Positions 46,257 through 55,669 of a stretch of DNA of 64,000 nt are shown one piece after another; within the stretch, counting starts at the first letter, position 1; every line of letters begins with the position of its first letter. The notes under the pieces are model-generated. The model saw only the letters and a list, made by a program, of their open reading frames with translations, was not told the DNA's origin and made no database searches. The DNA comes from Burkholderia ubonensis (GTDB taxonomy: Bacteria > Pseudomonadota > Gammaproteobacteria > Burkholderiales > Burkholderiaceae), in assembly GCF_001718695.1 (NCBI RefSeq), contig NZ_CP013422.1:2108001-2172000 (forward strand). The letters are read 5' to 3'. The position numbers and the translations under genes are program-made.

Positions 46257-47252
46257 ATGACGATGAACACTTCCGCTCATTCGATGCTGGCCTTCACGTG
46301 GTTCGCGCTGATCGGCCTGATGCTCGTCTTCTATGTCGTCACCGACGGCTTCGATCTCGGCGTCGGCATGCTCACGTTGCTCAAACGTACGCGCGACGAA
46401 CGCGACGTGATGGTCGAGACGATCGGCCACGTGTGGGATGCGAACGAGACCTGGCTCGTCGTGGTGGGCGGCGCACTGTTCGGCGCCTTTCCGGCCGCCT
46501 ACGCGCTGTTGATGCAGAGCCTCTACGTGCCCGTGATGACGATGATCGCCGGACTCATCATGCGCGGCGCGGCGATCGAATTTCGTCACGGCGACCGGCA
46601 CGGGCCGGCGTGGGATACGGTATTCGGCGCGGGCAGCCTGGTGGCCGCGATTTCGCAGGGCGTCATGCTCGGCCGCATCGTCACGGGGCTCGCGCCCGGC
46701 GCGTTCGGCGTCGCGTTTTCCGGCGTCGCGGCGCTCGGCGTGGTGACGGGTTATGCGTTGCTCGGCGCCACCTACGTCGCGAAGAAGACGGTGGGCGCCC
46801 TCGAACAGTGGGCTCGTCGTATCGCGTTGCTGTGCGCCGTGCTCACCGTGGCGGCGGCGGCCGTGCTGACGGCGGCCACCTGGGCCGGCAGCGCGGTGGG
46901 ACGCGAGCGGTGGCTCGAGCCCGGCGTGTTCCCGGTGCTCGCGGCACTGGCCCTGTGCGCCGCACTGTCGTTCGCGTGGCTGGTCGCTTCGCTCTATCTG
47001 GGCAGCGTGCGCGGGCCGTTTCGCGCCGCCGTGGCGCTCTTCGTGGTCTCGTTCACGGGGCTCGCGGTCAGCGTCTATCCCGACTTCGTGCCCGGCAGGC
47101 TCGCCATTCTCGCGGCTTCGTCGGATACGGCGACGCTGGTGTTCATGCTGATCGGCATCGGCTTCATCTTTCCGGTGATGATCGGCTACAACCTTTATCA
47201 GTACTCGGTCTTTCGCGGCAAGGTGACGGGGACGGCCCGAGCGGGCGACTGA
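46257..47252 (+). CDS. cydB: Cytochrome bd-type quinol oxidase subunit II
   Basis: A 331-residue polytopic subunit: FVVTDGFDLGVGML-like segment (YVVTDGFDLGVGML) near residue 27 and IGHVWDANETWLVVVGGALFGAFP are diagnostic. Length fits CioB/CydB. Start at ATG 46257 (a second ATG is 6 bases on) because upstream codons lack homology. No cydX-like micro-gene is evident after its stop. Confidence 0.94.
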   Translation: MTMNTSAHSMLAFTWFALIGLMLVFYVVTDGFDLGVGMLTLLKRTRDERDVMVETIGHVWDANETWLVVVGGALFGAFPAAYALLMQSLYVPVMTMIAGLIMRGAAIEFRHGDRHGPAWDTVFGAGSLVAAISQGVMLGRIVTGLAPGAFGVAFSGVAALGVVTGYALLGATYVAKKTVGALEQWARRIALLCAVLTVAAAAVLTAATWAGSAVGRERWLEPGVFPVLAALALCAALSFAWLVASLYLGSVRGPFRAAVALFVVSFTGLAVSVYPDFVPGRLAILAASSDTATLVFMLIGIGFIFPVMIGYNLYQYSVFRGKVTGTARAGD

Positions 47253-47357
47253 CCCGCTCCGCGCGGCACGACGATCGTTCGGCGGGTCTCGACGTCGCCC
47301 CACGCGGGGAGGCAGGGATCGTTGCGGCGTACTCAACCGAACCGAAGGAGTCTCATC

Positions 47358-47702
47358 ATGAAAACGCTCGCATGCATCGCGCTCGTCCTCGGCACCCTCG
47401 CCGCTCCTGCGTCGGGCTTCGCGCAAAGCAACACGCCGCTCACGCGCGCACAAGTCCGCGCCGATCTGGTCCGCGTCGAACGCGCTGGCTATAATCCGGC
47501 ACCCGGAAACGATCCTCGGTATCCGTCGGACATCCAGGCAGCCGAAGCGACGGTCGCCGCGCAGCAGCAGGCGGCGAGCGGCTTCGGCAGCGCGCCGGCG
47601 GACGGCACCTCGGCAAGCGGCAAGCGCATTCACGCGGCTACGCGCGCAGGCGCGTCGTGCGTCGGCCCGGCGAGCTTCTGCAATTCCTATTTCGGCAGCT
47701 GA
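47358..47702 (+). CDS. DUF4148 exported protein
   Basis: A 114-residue protein with a signal peptide (MKTLACIALVLGTLAAPASGFA) followed by the DUF4148 core LTRAQVRADLVRVERAGYNPAPGNDPRYPSDIQAAEATV. This family is abundant in Burkholderia, periplasmic and of unknown function. Excellent ribosome site (aaggag, 8 bases upstream). Two cysteines near the C-terminus could form a disulfide. Confidence 0.9.
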   Translation: MKTLACIALVLGTLAAPASGFAQSNTPLTRAQVRADLVRVERAGYNPAPGNDPRYPSDIQAAEATVAAQQQAASGFGSAPADGTSASGKRIHAATRAGASCVGPASFCNSYFGS

Positions 47703-47798
47703 CCGCACGTGCCGTACACCGTCCAGCCGAGGCCGCCCGCCGGGCAGCCCGGCCCGGATACGTGGCGCGCGGGGCAGCCGGCCTCTGTCCCGCACTCT

Positions 47799-48707
47799 AT
47801 GAACTTCACTCACCTTCTCGCCTTTTACGAAGTCGCGCGCGCCGGCAGTATCAGCGCAGGTGCGGAACGACTGCACGTCAGTCAGCCGGCTGTCACCCGC
47901 GAGGTCCGCGAACTCGAGGATCGCATCGGCGTCGTGCTGTTCGACCGGCTGCCGCGCGGCGTCGCGCTGACCGAAGGCGGCAAGCTGCTCTACGAGTATG
48001 CGAGCCGCATCTTCACGCTCGCCGATACGGCCGAGAAAGAGCTCGCGGAGCTGGCGGGCCTCGGGTCGGGCCACATGAAGATCGGCGCCAGCGGCACGCT
48101 CGGCGTGTTTTTCGTCCCCGAAGCGATTGCGCGGTTCAATGCGCTGCATCCCCGTGTCGCGATCGATCTGACCGTCACGAACACCGAACGCGTGGAAGCG
48201 GGCCTGCACGACCTGACCTTCACGATCGGTTTCATCGAAGGGCCGTTCGACGAGTCCATTCTCCATGCCCGCCGTATCGGCTCCGACGAAATTGCCGTCA
48301 TCGCAGCGGCCGGTCACCCGCTTGCGGGCAAGAAAGTACGGGCGCGCGATCTGGCCGAACGCGCCGTCATCATGCGTGAGCCGGGGTCCGGCACGCGCGC
48401 GATCGTCGAAGAATCCTATCGTCGCGCCGGCCTCGAAATCGAGCCGCTGATGTCGGTGAGCCATACGGAGGCGATCAAGCGGATGCTGCTGTCCCAGCAC
48501 GCGCTCGGCTACATTTCGACGCTCAGCGTAACGGACGAATTGCGACGCGGCGAGCTGACCGTCATCGAAGTCGACGACATGAAGATCGTCAGGCCGCTGC
48601 ACATGGTCTGGGCGAAAGGGCGCTCGCTGTCCCCCAGCGGCCAGGCATTGTTCGACCTCGTGGCGAGCGGCACGCTGAACACCGCGATCGCTGCGGGCGC
48701 CGAGTAG
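47799..48707 (+). CDS. LysR-family regulator (CysL/CbbR-like)
   Basis: A 302-residue LTTR: MNFTHLLAFYEVARAGSISAGAERLHVSQPAVTREVRELEDRIGVVLFDR, then an effector domain with REPGSGTRAIVEESYRRAG, a segment typical of the CysL/CbbR branch. Start at 47799; the frame is open upstream, but homology begins here. It follows the DUF4148 gene by 96 bases; target unknown. Confidence 0.9.
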   Translation: MNFTHLLAFYEVARAGSISAGAERLHVSQPAVTREVRELEDRIGVVLFDRLPRGVALTEGGKLLYEYASRIFTLADTAEKELAELAGLGSGHMKIGASGTLGVFFVPEAIARFNALHPRVAIDLTVTNTERVEAGLHDLTFTIGFIEGPFDESILHARRIGSDEIAVIAAAGHPLAGKKVRARDLAERAVIMREPGSGTRAIVEESYRRAGLEIEPLMSVSHTEAIKRMLLSQHALGYISTLSVTDELRRGELTVIEVDDMKIVRPLHMVWAKGRSLSPSGQALFDLVASGTLNTAIAAGAE

Positions 48708-48826
48708 CCTGCTGCTTGCCGCCGCGTTGCGTGCTCAGCGCCGCGCGGGGCTCGCACGGCGTTGCGCGCGGCGAGCGGGCACGCGAGTGTTGCGTTTGTT
48801 GGGTGCTTGCCGCGTCGCCGCCGACG

Positions 48827-49399
48827 TCAGCGATCGGTTTCGGTTTCGGCTTCGGCTTCGTGCAGCACCGACTCCAGAATCATCGCCCCGGCATTGAGCG
48901 GCTTCGGACGCGCACGCGGTTGATAGACGGCGTCGCCGATGCGAACGGGTTCGCCGCTGAGCGCACACACTCCGCTGGCGCGGGCGCGTGTCACGTGCCA
49001 GGTCTGGTCGCCATACGAGCAGTGCGTGGAATCGCGCCATGCGATCGTAACCACGGTCGAGCTGACACGATCGACGAAACTCACCGAAACGGCTCGGCGC
49101 TCGGCATCGCTCGCTCGCACGTTTGCACGATGCGCCATCCCGCGCGCGCGCAGCGGCTCGCGCGCCGGCGCGCGCAATCGCAGATCGTCACGGCACAGTT
49201 GGGACAGCAGACTCAGCGTTTGCTGCCACGGATCCAGCGCGATCACATCGGTCGAGACGTTCATCGTCGTCCTCATTGCGTCATGGGTTGAACCGTTGCG
49301 GCGAGCGTGCTGCGCGATCGCGCGGGCGTCGCTCGATGCGCCGCGAAGAAATCCATCGCTGACGGCCAGGAAGGCCGTGACCCGTTCATTGATCGACAT
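48827..49399 (-). CDS. DUF3331-like protein
   Basis: A 190-residue protein whose core (ALDPWQQTLSLLSQLCRD, then VSFVDRVSSTVVTIAWRDSTHCSYGDQTW and SGVCALSGEPVRIGDAVYQPR) matches the Burkholderia DUF3331 family; the Cys-x-Leu-Ser-Gly-Glu pattern recalls a small metal or redox knuckle. The C-terminus ends in an EAEAETETDR repeat. Its start overlaps the stop of the AraC gene by 14 bases, so it is translationally coupled. Function unknown. Confidence 0.72.
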   Translation of the reverse strand: MSINERVTAFLAVSDGFLRGASSDARAIAQHARRNGSTHDAMRTTMNVSTDVIALDPWQQTLSLLSQLCRDDLRLRAPAREPLRARGMAHRANVRASDAERRAVSVSFVDRVSSTVVTIAWRDSTHCSYGDQTWHVTRARASGVCALSGEPVRIGDAVYQPRARPKPLNAGAMILESVLHEAEAETETDR

Positions 49400-50336
49400 T
49401 CGTCTTCGCCCTCCAGCAAAACGGCGTCTCTCCGACGAAGCGTTTGAACACCGTCGTGAAATGGGCTTGCGAGCGGAAGCCGCAGCCCAGTGCGACGTCG
49501 AGCAGCCCGTCGCGTGATTCGAGCAGCAGCTGCTGCGCGCGCTCGATGCGCCGCCGCATCAGATACTCGTGCGGCCGCAACCCGGTGGCTCGACGAAACT
49601 GCGCGGCAAAGTGCATCCGCGTCAGCCCGACACTGTCTGCCATGTCGGCAAGGCCGATCGGCTCCGCGAGGTTCGCTTCGACGAACTCGACCACGCGACG
49701 CATGCGCCACGACGGCAGCGCGGCCGCAACGCGCACCTCGCTCCGGTTGGTCGAGAAGTGGCGAAGGACCACGCGCGACACGATCGCGAGGCTGATGCTG
49801 TCGGCGAACACCTTGCCCAATGCCGCGTGCTCCTTGTGCGACACGGCAAGCGCCTGACCGAGCCGCTCGAGCGCCGGATCGCGGATCAGCCGCGGATCGT
49901 CGATGACGATGTCGCCCGCATGGGGGCGGCCGAAGAGGTCGGCGTAGCACTCGGCCAATACCGTCTGGGACGCGAACAAGTGCAGCACGTCGCTCGGCGC
50001 GCCGAACACGGCGCGACACGCGACGCCGGGCGCCGTTATCTGCGCGGTACCGGCCGTCAACCGGCCTTCGACGAGCGTGCGGCCCGCGTGCGAAAAAGTC
50101 AACGACGTGCATTTGAGGTTGATGCCGATGCAGTGCCAGTTCTCGCCGCAGTCGTTCGCCACTTCGAGCGTCTGCGCGCCATTGCGTGTCCAGCGCGAAA
50201 GGGCGATATCGATATCGCGGCCGACGCCCGGCTCGCGCCACGCGTGCTCCGCAGCAATAGGGCTGGACGCGCGCGCACCGGCAAGCACGTTGAAACCGGC
50301 GGCTGTCTTGCAAGGACTCGACGACGAAAGAATCAT
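49386..50336 (-). CDS. AraC-family transcriptional regulator
   Basis: A 316-residue regulator with a C-terminal AraC/XylS double HTH: MRRVVEFVEANLAEPIGLADMADSVGLTRMHFAAQFRRATGLRPHEYLMRRRIERAQQLL, then the second helix set around VALGCGFRSQAHFTTVFKRFVGETP. The N-terminal 200 residues are an unassigned sensor region. Coupled to the DUF3331-like gene downstream. Confidence 0.92.
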   Translation of the reverse strand: MILSSSSPCKTAAGFNVLAGARASSPIAAEHAWREPGVGRDIDIALSRWTRNGAQTLEVANDCGENWHCIGINLKCTSLTFSHAGRTLVEGRLTAGTAQITAPGVACRAVFGAPSDVLHLFASQTVLAECYADLFGRPHAGDIVIDDPRLIRDPALERLGQALAVSHKEHAALGKVFADSISLAIVSRVVLRHFSTNRSEVRVAAALPSWRMRRVVEFVEANLAEPIGLADMADSVGLTRMHFAAQFRRATGLRPHEYLMRRRIERAQQLLLESRDGLLDVALGCGFRSQAHFTTVFKRFVGETPFCWRAKTNVDQ

Positions 50337-50841
50337 GGCTGGCTACCTGACGGGAACATGAAGCGTTACGCACGAGCGGTGCAGTGAATCCACGGTATCG
50401 AAACGACACGCGCTGCACCAGTTATACGAAGGGTTGCTCGAACCGCATCGATGGATGAGGCCGGTCATATCGACGTTCAATTCACGATTCGGCACGGCGG
50501 CAACCGAACGCCATCGCGTGCGCGGCCGGAACGCCGGCGGCCGATCTCCCGTCGCGGCAGACACCTGCCGCTCGCGGCAACGGCATCGCTCGCGCGTCGT
50601 CGCGCCACGAACCGGCGGCCCGAGCCGTGCGGACGTATCGGCAAGCGCGCGAAGCCGGTGCGCTCCTCGCTCCATCGCCGGATGATTCCGCGCGCCGTAG
50701 CGTGGCCGTTGGTTCGTGGATCAGGTCGTTCATCGCTGACACCTTGCATAAGCGGTGAGGTGCGCATCCTTGGCGATCACGAGGCACGTCGCCGGATACG
50801 GTCGTTGTTCAGTGCTCCCATTGTGATGATCCGACTTGACC
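50337..50841. other. Intergenic region upstream of the AraC gene
   Basis: About 500 bases with several overlapping open frames but no ribosome site or recognisable protein. A minus-strand peptide beginning MNDLIHEP (about 50732) is the most gene-like fragment and may be relict coding sequence; I do not call it. Confidence 0.35.
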
Positions 50842-51102
50842 TCAGTCGAACACGCGGATGACAAAACTGAAATCTGCGCCGCAGCCACACGCGCGGATGA
50901 ACCGGGGCTGCTTGTCGGCTACCGGCGTATCCCGGCGTGCGATGGTGCGTACGTAACCGTCCCGAGATGAGGTGAGGTAGTCATCGCGTGTGTTGAAAAC
51001 GGGCAGTGGCTGCGCGGCCGCCATGCATATCGACTGCGGCAAGACATACGTGTCGCGGGCCGTTCGCCTGGGAACGCACGTTCCGCCGTCGCGCTCCGTC
51101 AT
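50842..51102 (-). CDS. Possible small hypothetical protein
   Basis: An 86-codon frame ending about 20 bases after... the neighbouring binding-protein stop; the better-looking part starts at an internal Met (MAAAQPLPVFNTRDDYL) and ends in RACGCGADFSFVIRVFD with a Cys-x-Cys pair. No strong ribosome site and no known family. It may be a real small gene or relict sequence; low confidence. Confidence 0.3.
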   Translation of the reverse strand: MTERDGGTCVPRRTARDTYVLPQSICMAAAQPLPVFNTRDDYLTSSRDGYVRTIARRDTPVADKQPRFIRACGCGADFSFVIRVFD

Positions 51103-51106
51103 CCGC

Positions 51107-51913
51107 TCAACGCACCCAGCCCTCGGTCTTCATGATGGCGGCGCCGCGATCGCTGTTCAGGAAATCGAGGAATTGCTTCGCTTCAGGATCGGCATCCGGG
51201 GCGAGCGCAACGTTGACGTCTCGCCAGATCGCCCGGTTCGCGGACAAGCTCACGTAATCGGCTTGGTCGGGATGCGTGATCGGCCAGTCCGGCCAGGTGA
51301 TCCAGGCATCCGCGTCCTTGTCGACGAACATCCTGAAGCTCGGCCCGCTGCCCTTGCCGAATCCGACGATGTTCCGCCGGAACCGCCTGACGTCGTCGAG
51401 ACGTCCCATGCGGCCGGCGATGTCCTCCCACGTGCCGGTGCCGGACGTATTCGCCACGCCCGCGCCTTCGGTGACGACGATGCGCATGCCGTCCGCGAGC
51501 AGATCGTCGAAGCCGTGGATGTGTTTCGGATTGCCCTTCTTCACGGCGATGACGGCCGGGCGAACATAGATCGGCGTCACGTCGCCCCATCGAAACACCG
51601 TGTAGGTTTCGAGCAGCCCGGCCATATCCTCTTCGGAGGTGCCCCACAGAATGTCGGCATCGGCCTGCGCCTTGCGGCTCCACGTGGGCTCCGGTCCGCC
51701 GGTCACTGCCACCTTGATGCCCGTTTCGTCGGTGAAGACCTTCGCGACTTTCGCGAATGCGGTATCGGGGCCGCCTGCGCCGTACAGGCGCACGACGCCG
51801 TCGCGCGCATCGCGCCGTATCGTCGGATCGGCCGTTTCGTGGGCGGACGCACCGCACGCGAACAGCAGTAACGCCAATGACATGGCCATGTTCTTTTTCA
51901 ATGCGTTCAGCAC
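51107..51913 (-). CDS. Periplasmic substrate-binding protein (type 2, ModA-like fold)
   Basis: A 268-residue secreted binding protein. It starts at GTG 51913 with aagga upstream; signal peptide (LKKNMAMSLALLLFACGASA) is followed by RLYGAGGPDTAFAKVAKVFTDETGIKV and ADILWGTSEEDMAGLL, typical of anion-binding type 2 periplasmic proteins. No permease or ATPase is adjacent. It is 61 bases after mdh and probably co-transcribed with it, which hints at a carboxylate or related anion; ligand unproven. Confidence 0.8.
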   Translation of the reverse strand: MLNALKKNMAMSLALLLFACGASAHETADPTIRRDARDGVVRLYGAGGPDTAFAKVAKVFTDETGIKVAVTGGPEPTWSRKAQADADILWGTSEEDMAGLLETYTVFRWGDVTPIYVRPAVIAVKKGNPKHIHGFDDLLADGMRIVVTEGAGVANTSGTGTWEDIAGRMGRLDDVRRFRRNIVGFGKGSGPSFRMFVDKDADAWITWPDWPITHPDQADYVSLSANRAIWRDVNVALAPDADPEAKQFLDFLNSDRGAAIMKTEGWVR

Positions 51914-51974
51914 GATGGATTCCTTTAGGTGGGTCGTTCGAGCGGGAGTCGGCTTCGATGCGCTTCGGATCGCG

Positions 51975-52961
51975 CTACAGCGCCAGAATCGCGCGCACGG
52001 CCTGCATCTCGTCCACGAGTTCCGCAACCGACGCATCGATGCGCGCGCGCGCCAGCGCGTCGATCTCGAGATCCGGGACGACGCGATAGCGGCCTTCGCT
52101 GCAGATCGTCGGCATCCCGAACATCAGGCCGCGCGGAATGCCATACTCGCCGCCGGACACGATGCTCATCGACACCCAGCGCCCGCCGCTGCCGCGAATC
52201 CAGTCGCGCATCTGGTCGATCGCCGCATTGGCGGCCGACGCCGCCGACGAGGCGCCGCGCGCTTCGATGATCGCCGTGCCGCGGCGCGCGACTTCGGGGA
52301 TGAACGTGTCGAGATACCAGCGCTCGTCGCCGACACGCATCGGCGCAGGCTGCTGGTCGATCAGCGCGTGACGGTAGTCGGGGAACATGGTCGGCGAATG
52401 ATTGCCCCACACCGCCATGCGGCTGACGGCATCGACCGTTACGCCGCATCGGGCGGCCAGCTTCGACACGGCGCGATTGTGGTCGAGACGGATCATCGCG
52501 GTAATCGCATCCGCCGGCAGGTCGGGCGCGTAGTGGCGGGCCACCCACGCGTTGGTATTGGCCGGGTTGCCGACGACGAGCACCTTCACCTGCCGGTTCG
52601 CCACTTCGTTGAGCGCCTCGCCCTGGGAGCGGAAGATGGCGGCGTTCGCGGCCAGCAGATCGCGCCGTTCCATGCCTTTGCCACGCGGGCGCGATCCGAC
52701 GAGCATCGCGTAATCGGCATCGCGGAACGCGACGCGCGGATCGTCGCTGATTTCGACCGACTGCAGCAGCGGGAAGGCGCAGTCTTCCAGTTCCATCACC
52801 ACGCCGCGCAGCGCGTCCAGCGCGTGCGGCAATTCCAGGAGCTGAAGGATGACGGGCTGATCGTCGCCGAGCAGATCGCCGCGGGCGATTCGAAACAGCA
52901 ATGAGTAGGCGATTTGACCGGCGGCTCCGGTCACGGCGACACGGCGGGCAGGTTTGGACAT
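51975..52961 (-). CDS. mdh: NAD-dependent malate dehydrogenase
   Basis: A 328-residue LDH/MDH-family enzyme interconverting malate and oxaloacetate. [19 protein letters not shown] forms the nucleotide loop; [15 protein letters not shown] contains the substrate-binding Arg pair; NPANTNA and the catalytic His in [15 protein letters not shown] are present. Group-2 MDH length is normal. Strong aaggag ribosome site before 52961. Its place between a TDT transporter and a binding protein suggests a dedicated malate-use copy, beyond the TCA-cycle enzyme expected elsewhere. Confidence 0.95.
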   Translation of the reverse strand: MSKPARRVAVTGAAGQIAYSLLFRIARGDLLGDDQPVILQLLELPHALDALRGVVMELEDCAFPLLQSVEISDDPRVAFRDADYAMLVGSRPRGKGMERRDLLAANAAIFRSQGEALNEVANRQVKVLVVGNPANTNAWVARHYAPDLPADAITAMIRLDHNRAVSKLAARCGVTVDAVSRMAVWGNHSPTMFPDYRHALIDQQPAPMRVGDERWYLDTFIPEVARRGTAIIEARGASSAASAANAAIDQMRDWIRGSGGRWVSMSIVSGGEYGIPRGLMFGMPTICSEGRYRVVPDLEIDALARARIDASVAELVDEMQAVRAILAL

Positions 52962-53065
52962 GCTGGATCTCCTTCGAGGTTGGGTTCGGTGACGCGGATG
53001 GAAAGCTGCGCTGCGGCCGGCCGCGTGTTGCACGTGCCGCCGGCGGCAGCGGTTCGACGACGGGT

Positions 53066-54217
53066 TCAACCGAGCGCGGGCTGCGCACGGACGACGAGAC
53101 ACGGAGCGTGAAACAGTTCGCCGCGGGCGAGGCCGCGCAGCGTGCGGGACAGCACGATCAACCAGAGGCTGCCGAGCAGCGCCGCCAGCGCCATCCCGAG
53201 CACGGCGAACGCGGCAAAGCCCGTGGTCCGATAGAGACTGAACGTCACGACGGTGTAGACGCCGAGCGGGAACGTGAAGCCCCACCATCCGAGATTGAAC
53301 GGCAGCCCGTCGCGGGAATACCGCAGCGTGAACAGCATCGCCGTGGCGAGCCACCACAGGCCGGTGCCCCAGAGCAGCAAGCCGCCGATCACGCCGATCT
53401 CGCGCGCGACGAGCGCGGTCGCCTCGAACGCCGTGCCGGCGAACGCGTCGGGCGCGACGTGGCCGAGAGCGAGCAGGCCCAGCGCGCCCGTTCCGATCGG
53501 CCCGAGCGTCAGCCAGCTCGACGGACCGAGATCGCGATGCGGCAGCTTGTGGATCACCAGCCGGAAGAACACGACCGTCAGCACGGAAAACGCGAGCGGC
53601 ACCGACACGGCCCACAGCACGTACCCGGCGGCCACCAGAAAGCGCGCGGTGTATGCGTCGACATGCGGCGCGAGGACGGCGGCGCTCGACGCCGCCACTT
53701 CCGGCGCGACGATCGGCAGCAACAACACGGCCGTGATGCGCTCGAACGCATGGTCCTGCGCGGTGAACATCATGTACGGCACGCCGACTGCGACGGCGAG
53801 CGCCAGTACCGCATCGACGCACCACAAGCCGTAGGCCAGTTGGCTCGCCGCTTCGCCCGCATGCGAGCCGGCGAACATGACCAGCCCGTTGATGATCGGC
53901 GCGAGCCCCATCGGCACGGCGCCGAGGAACATCGACTGCAGCGGGTGATGCAGCATCGGGCGGATCGTTTCCGGATAGAAGATCCAGCGTGCCAACAGCA
54001 TGCCGGCAAACACCATGTAGAGCGCGCTGTCGGCCACCCACAGCGTGTGGGCCAACGCCATCTGCCCTGCGAAGTGCCACGGCAATCCGGCAAGGACGAG
54101 GAATACGATTCCGTTGCCCATCGTCATCGCGAACCAGTTCGGGGTGAACTGCCGAATCTTGTCAGCGAGATTTTGTCGGCTATGGGCCGCCGTCGTGCCA
54201 GGCCTTGTCGGATTCAT
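53066..54217 (-). CDS. TDT-family C4-dicarboxylate/tellurite-resistance transporter
   Basis: A 383-residue protein with ten hydrophobic helices. The N-terminal [19 protein letters not shown] is the hallmark of the TehA/Mae1/SLAC1 (TDT) family, and the [13 protein letters not shown] motif near the C-terminus supports it. Fungal Mae1 members carry malate. With mdh immediately downstream, dicarboxylate transport is the likeliest function. Start at 54217 (MNPTRPG) follows gagagaa. Confidence 0.9.
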   Translation of the reverse strand: MNPTRPGTTAAHSRQNLADKIRQFTPNWFAMTMGNGIVFLVLAGLPWHFAGQMALAHTLWVADSALYMVFAGMLLARWIFYPETIRPMLHHPLQSMFLGAVPMGLAPIINGLVMFAGSHAGEAASQLAYGLWCVDAVLALAVAVGVPYMMFTAQDHAFERITAVLLLPIVAPEVAASSAAVLAPHVDAYTARFLVAAGYVLWAVSVPLAFSVLTVVFFRLVIHKLPHRDLGPSSWLTLGPIGTGALGLLALGHVAPDAFAGTAFEATALVAREIGVIGGLLLWGTGLWWLATAMLFTLRYSRDGLPFNLGWWGFTFPLGVYTVVTFSLYRTTGFAAFAVLGMALAALLGSLWLIVLSRTLRGLARGELFHAPCLVVRAQPALG

Positions 54218-54631
54218 CGCTGTTCTCTCGAAAGGGATCGAATATCGACAATGTAGGTGCGTGCGAAGCATAGGGAAAATACATACTTCGCATGCTTGGC
54301 ATGCTTTGTATTTATGGATCGCGGCGGGCTGGGCGAAATAGGCTGGGGCGGCCCGATGTGTATCGGCAGAGTTTTGATTGGCTGCCGGGCAGCCGGTAGC
54401 CGAGCGGCGACTGGGATTTGCTGCGGTAGACGTCGACGTAGTCGAAAGAAAGCCGGCGTCGGAACGTCGCAAACACGATGGATGCGCGTACCGTCCTCAG
54501 TTGCCACGTGCGGAAGTGCGTCGCCGACGTGGGAGGCAAGCCGGCGCTCGCGCTGCGGATAACGAAGAGACCGCTTTCGTCGTCTTCACCACCCGCAGCG
54601 CGAGCGACGCGTTCCGCGGTGTCCGGCGACC
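54218..54631. other. Intergenic region, TDT transporter / fimbrial operon end
   Basis: About 410 bases. Near the transporter, tgcgaagcat (54262-54271) and atacttcgca (54283-54292) form a 10-bp inverted repeat with one mismatch, overlapping two direct copies of gcatgctt; this looks like an operator for the transporter promoter. The rest, up to the adhesin stop, has no supported gene. Confidence 0.45.
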
Positions 54632-55669
54632 TCAATCGTAGAGAATCTGCACCGTCGCCGTCACGGTGAACGGACCGATCTTCGGTGTCCCCAACGACCT
54701 TAGCACCGCGCTCATCGGCACGTCGATACGCGCTTGTGTCGCCGAGAAGTTCGCAAGATCGAACGGCTCGCGCAGCGGCACCTGGCGCCCGTTGCGGTCG
54801 AGAATCTCGACGCCGAAGCCGCTGTCGGCTGACGGCAGGACGACGTTGCCCTGCACCGGATTCGGCGTGTCGAAGTACCCCTGAATCTTCACGGGCGTGT
54901 CGCATTGCCGCTTGTCCAGCGCAAGCGAGAACGGTTGAGTCGGCGTCTCCGGAGAAAAACCCGTCGGGGTCGCCTTCACTTTCCCGAAATCGACGATGCC
55001 CGGCTCGGGCGTCACGGTCACGTCGACGACGCAGGGTGACGGCTTCAGGTTTTGCATTCCGCTCAGGGTGTACCGGAAGCTCGTGTTGCGCGCATTGATC
55101 CCCTTCACGCCGTCGAACTGGAACGCCGCATAGCTGTCCTGCGGAATCCCCACCCACGTCCCCGCCTTCCTGATGACGACCTGATACGTGATGCTGAGCG
55201 GAATCCTCGGGCATCCCCCCAACTTATTAAAATCCCGACGGCTACAGGGCGGCACGACGATTCCGGTCGGCACCCCCGTGCCCGGCTGGTTGCCCGCCCC
55301 GAAATAGTCGACGCCGCGATAGCGGATGCCAATCTCGAGCCCCCACGCCAGCGGGCTCTCGCCGTTCGGGTTCGCGTAGAACGAAATCGGATCGTCGAAC
55401 GTCAGCGACTCGCCGCCGAGATCCTTGTAGCAATAGCCGGTCGTCGTGCGCGGCGGCGACACCCAGATCACGTAGCCGTCGGGTGCGTTGATCGGATAGG
55501 TCTGCACGGAGCCGATCGGCTGGACGAACCGGTCGACTCCGTCGCTCGTCACGCACCGGACGGCCCACGCGGATTGCGCGACGACCAGGCAGCCGAGCAG
55601 CAACATTACGCGCGAGAACAGCCCGATGAGACGGGCACGCACGCCGCGGCGCGAAATCGCCGCGCTCAT
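54632..55669 (-). CDS. Fimbrial tip adhesin / minor pilin
   Basis: A 345-residue exported protein. After the signal peptide (LFSRVMLLLGCLVVAQSAWA) comes an N-terminal receptor-binding-like domain with paired cysteines (RCVTSDG, GYCYKDLGGES), and from about residue 215 a pilin-type domain (VDFGKVKATPTGF, KRQCDTPVKIQGYFDT, closing VTATVQILYD beta-zipper strand). Two-domain layout fits FimH/PapG-like tip proteins. ATG at 55669 overlaps the chaperone TGA (ATGA), so it is translationally coupled. Confidence 0.88.
   Translation of the reverse strand: MSAAISRRGVRARLIGLFSRVMLLLGCLVVAQSAWAVRCVTSDGVDRFVQPIGSVQTYPINAPDGYVIWVSPPRTTTGYCYKDLGGESLTFDDPISFYANPNGESPLAWGLEIGIRYRGVDYFGAGNQPGTGVPTGIVVPPCSRRDFNKLGGCPRIPLSITYQVVIRKAGTWVGIPQDSYAAFQFDGVKGINARNTSFRYTLSGMQNLKPSPCVVDVTVTPEPGIVDFGKVKATPTGFSPETPTQPFSLALDKRQCDTPVKIQGYFDTPNPVQGNVVLPSADSGFGVEILDRNGRQVPLREPFDLANFSATQARIDVPMSAVLRSLGTPKIGPFTVTATVQILYD

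Noticed and set aside
48836..48865. Hexamer-like ggtttc/ggcttc repeats at the end of the DUF3331-like gene
   Set aside because: Only about four imperfect units, encoding a short acidic tail; not a convincing variable repeat.
50482..50787. Possible small minus-strand gene beginning MNDLIHEP
   Set aside because: No ribosome site and the peptide becomes Arg/Ala-rich shadow-like sequence; kept only as a note in the intergenic entry.
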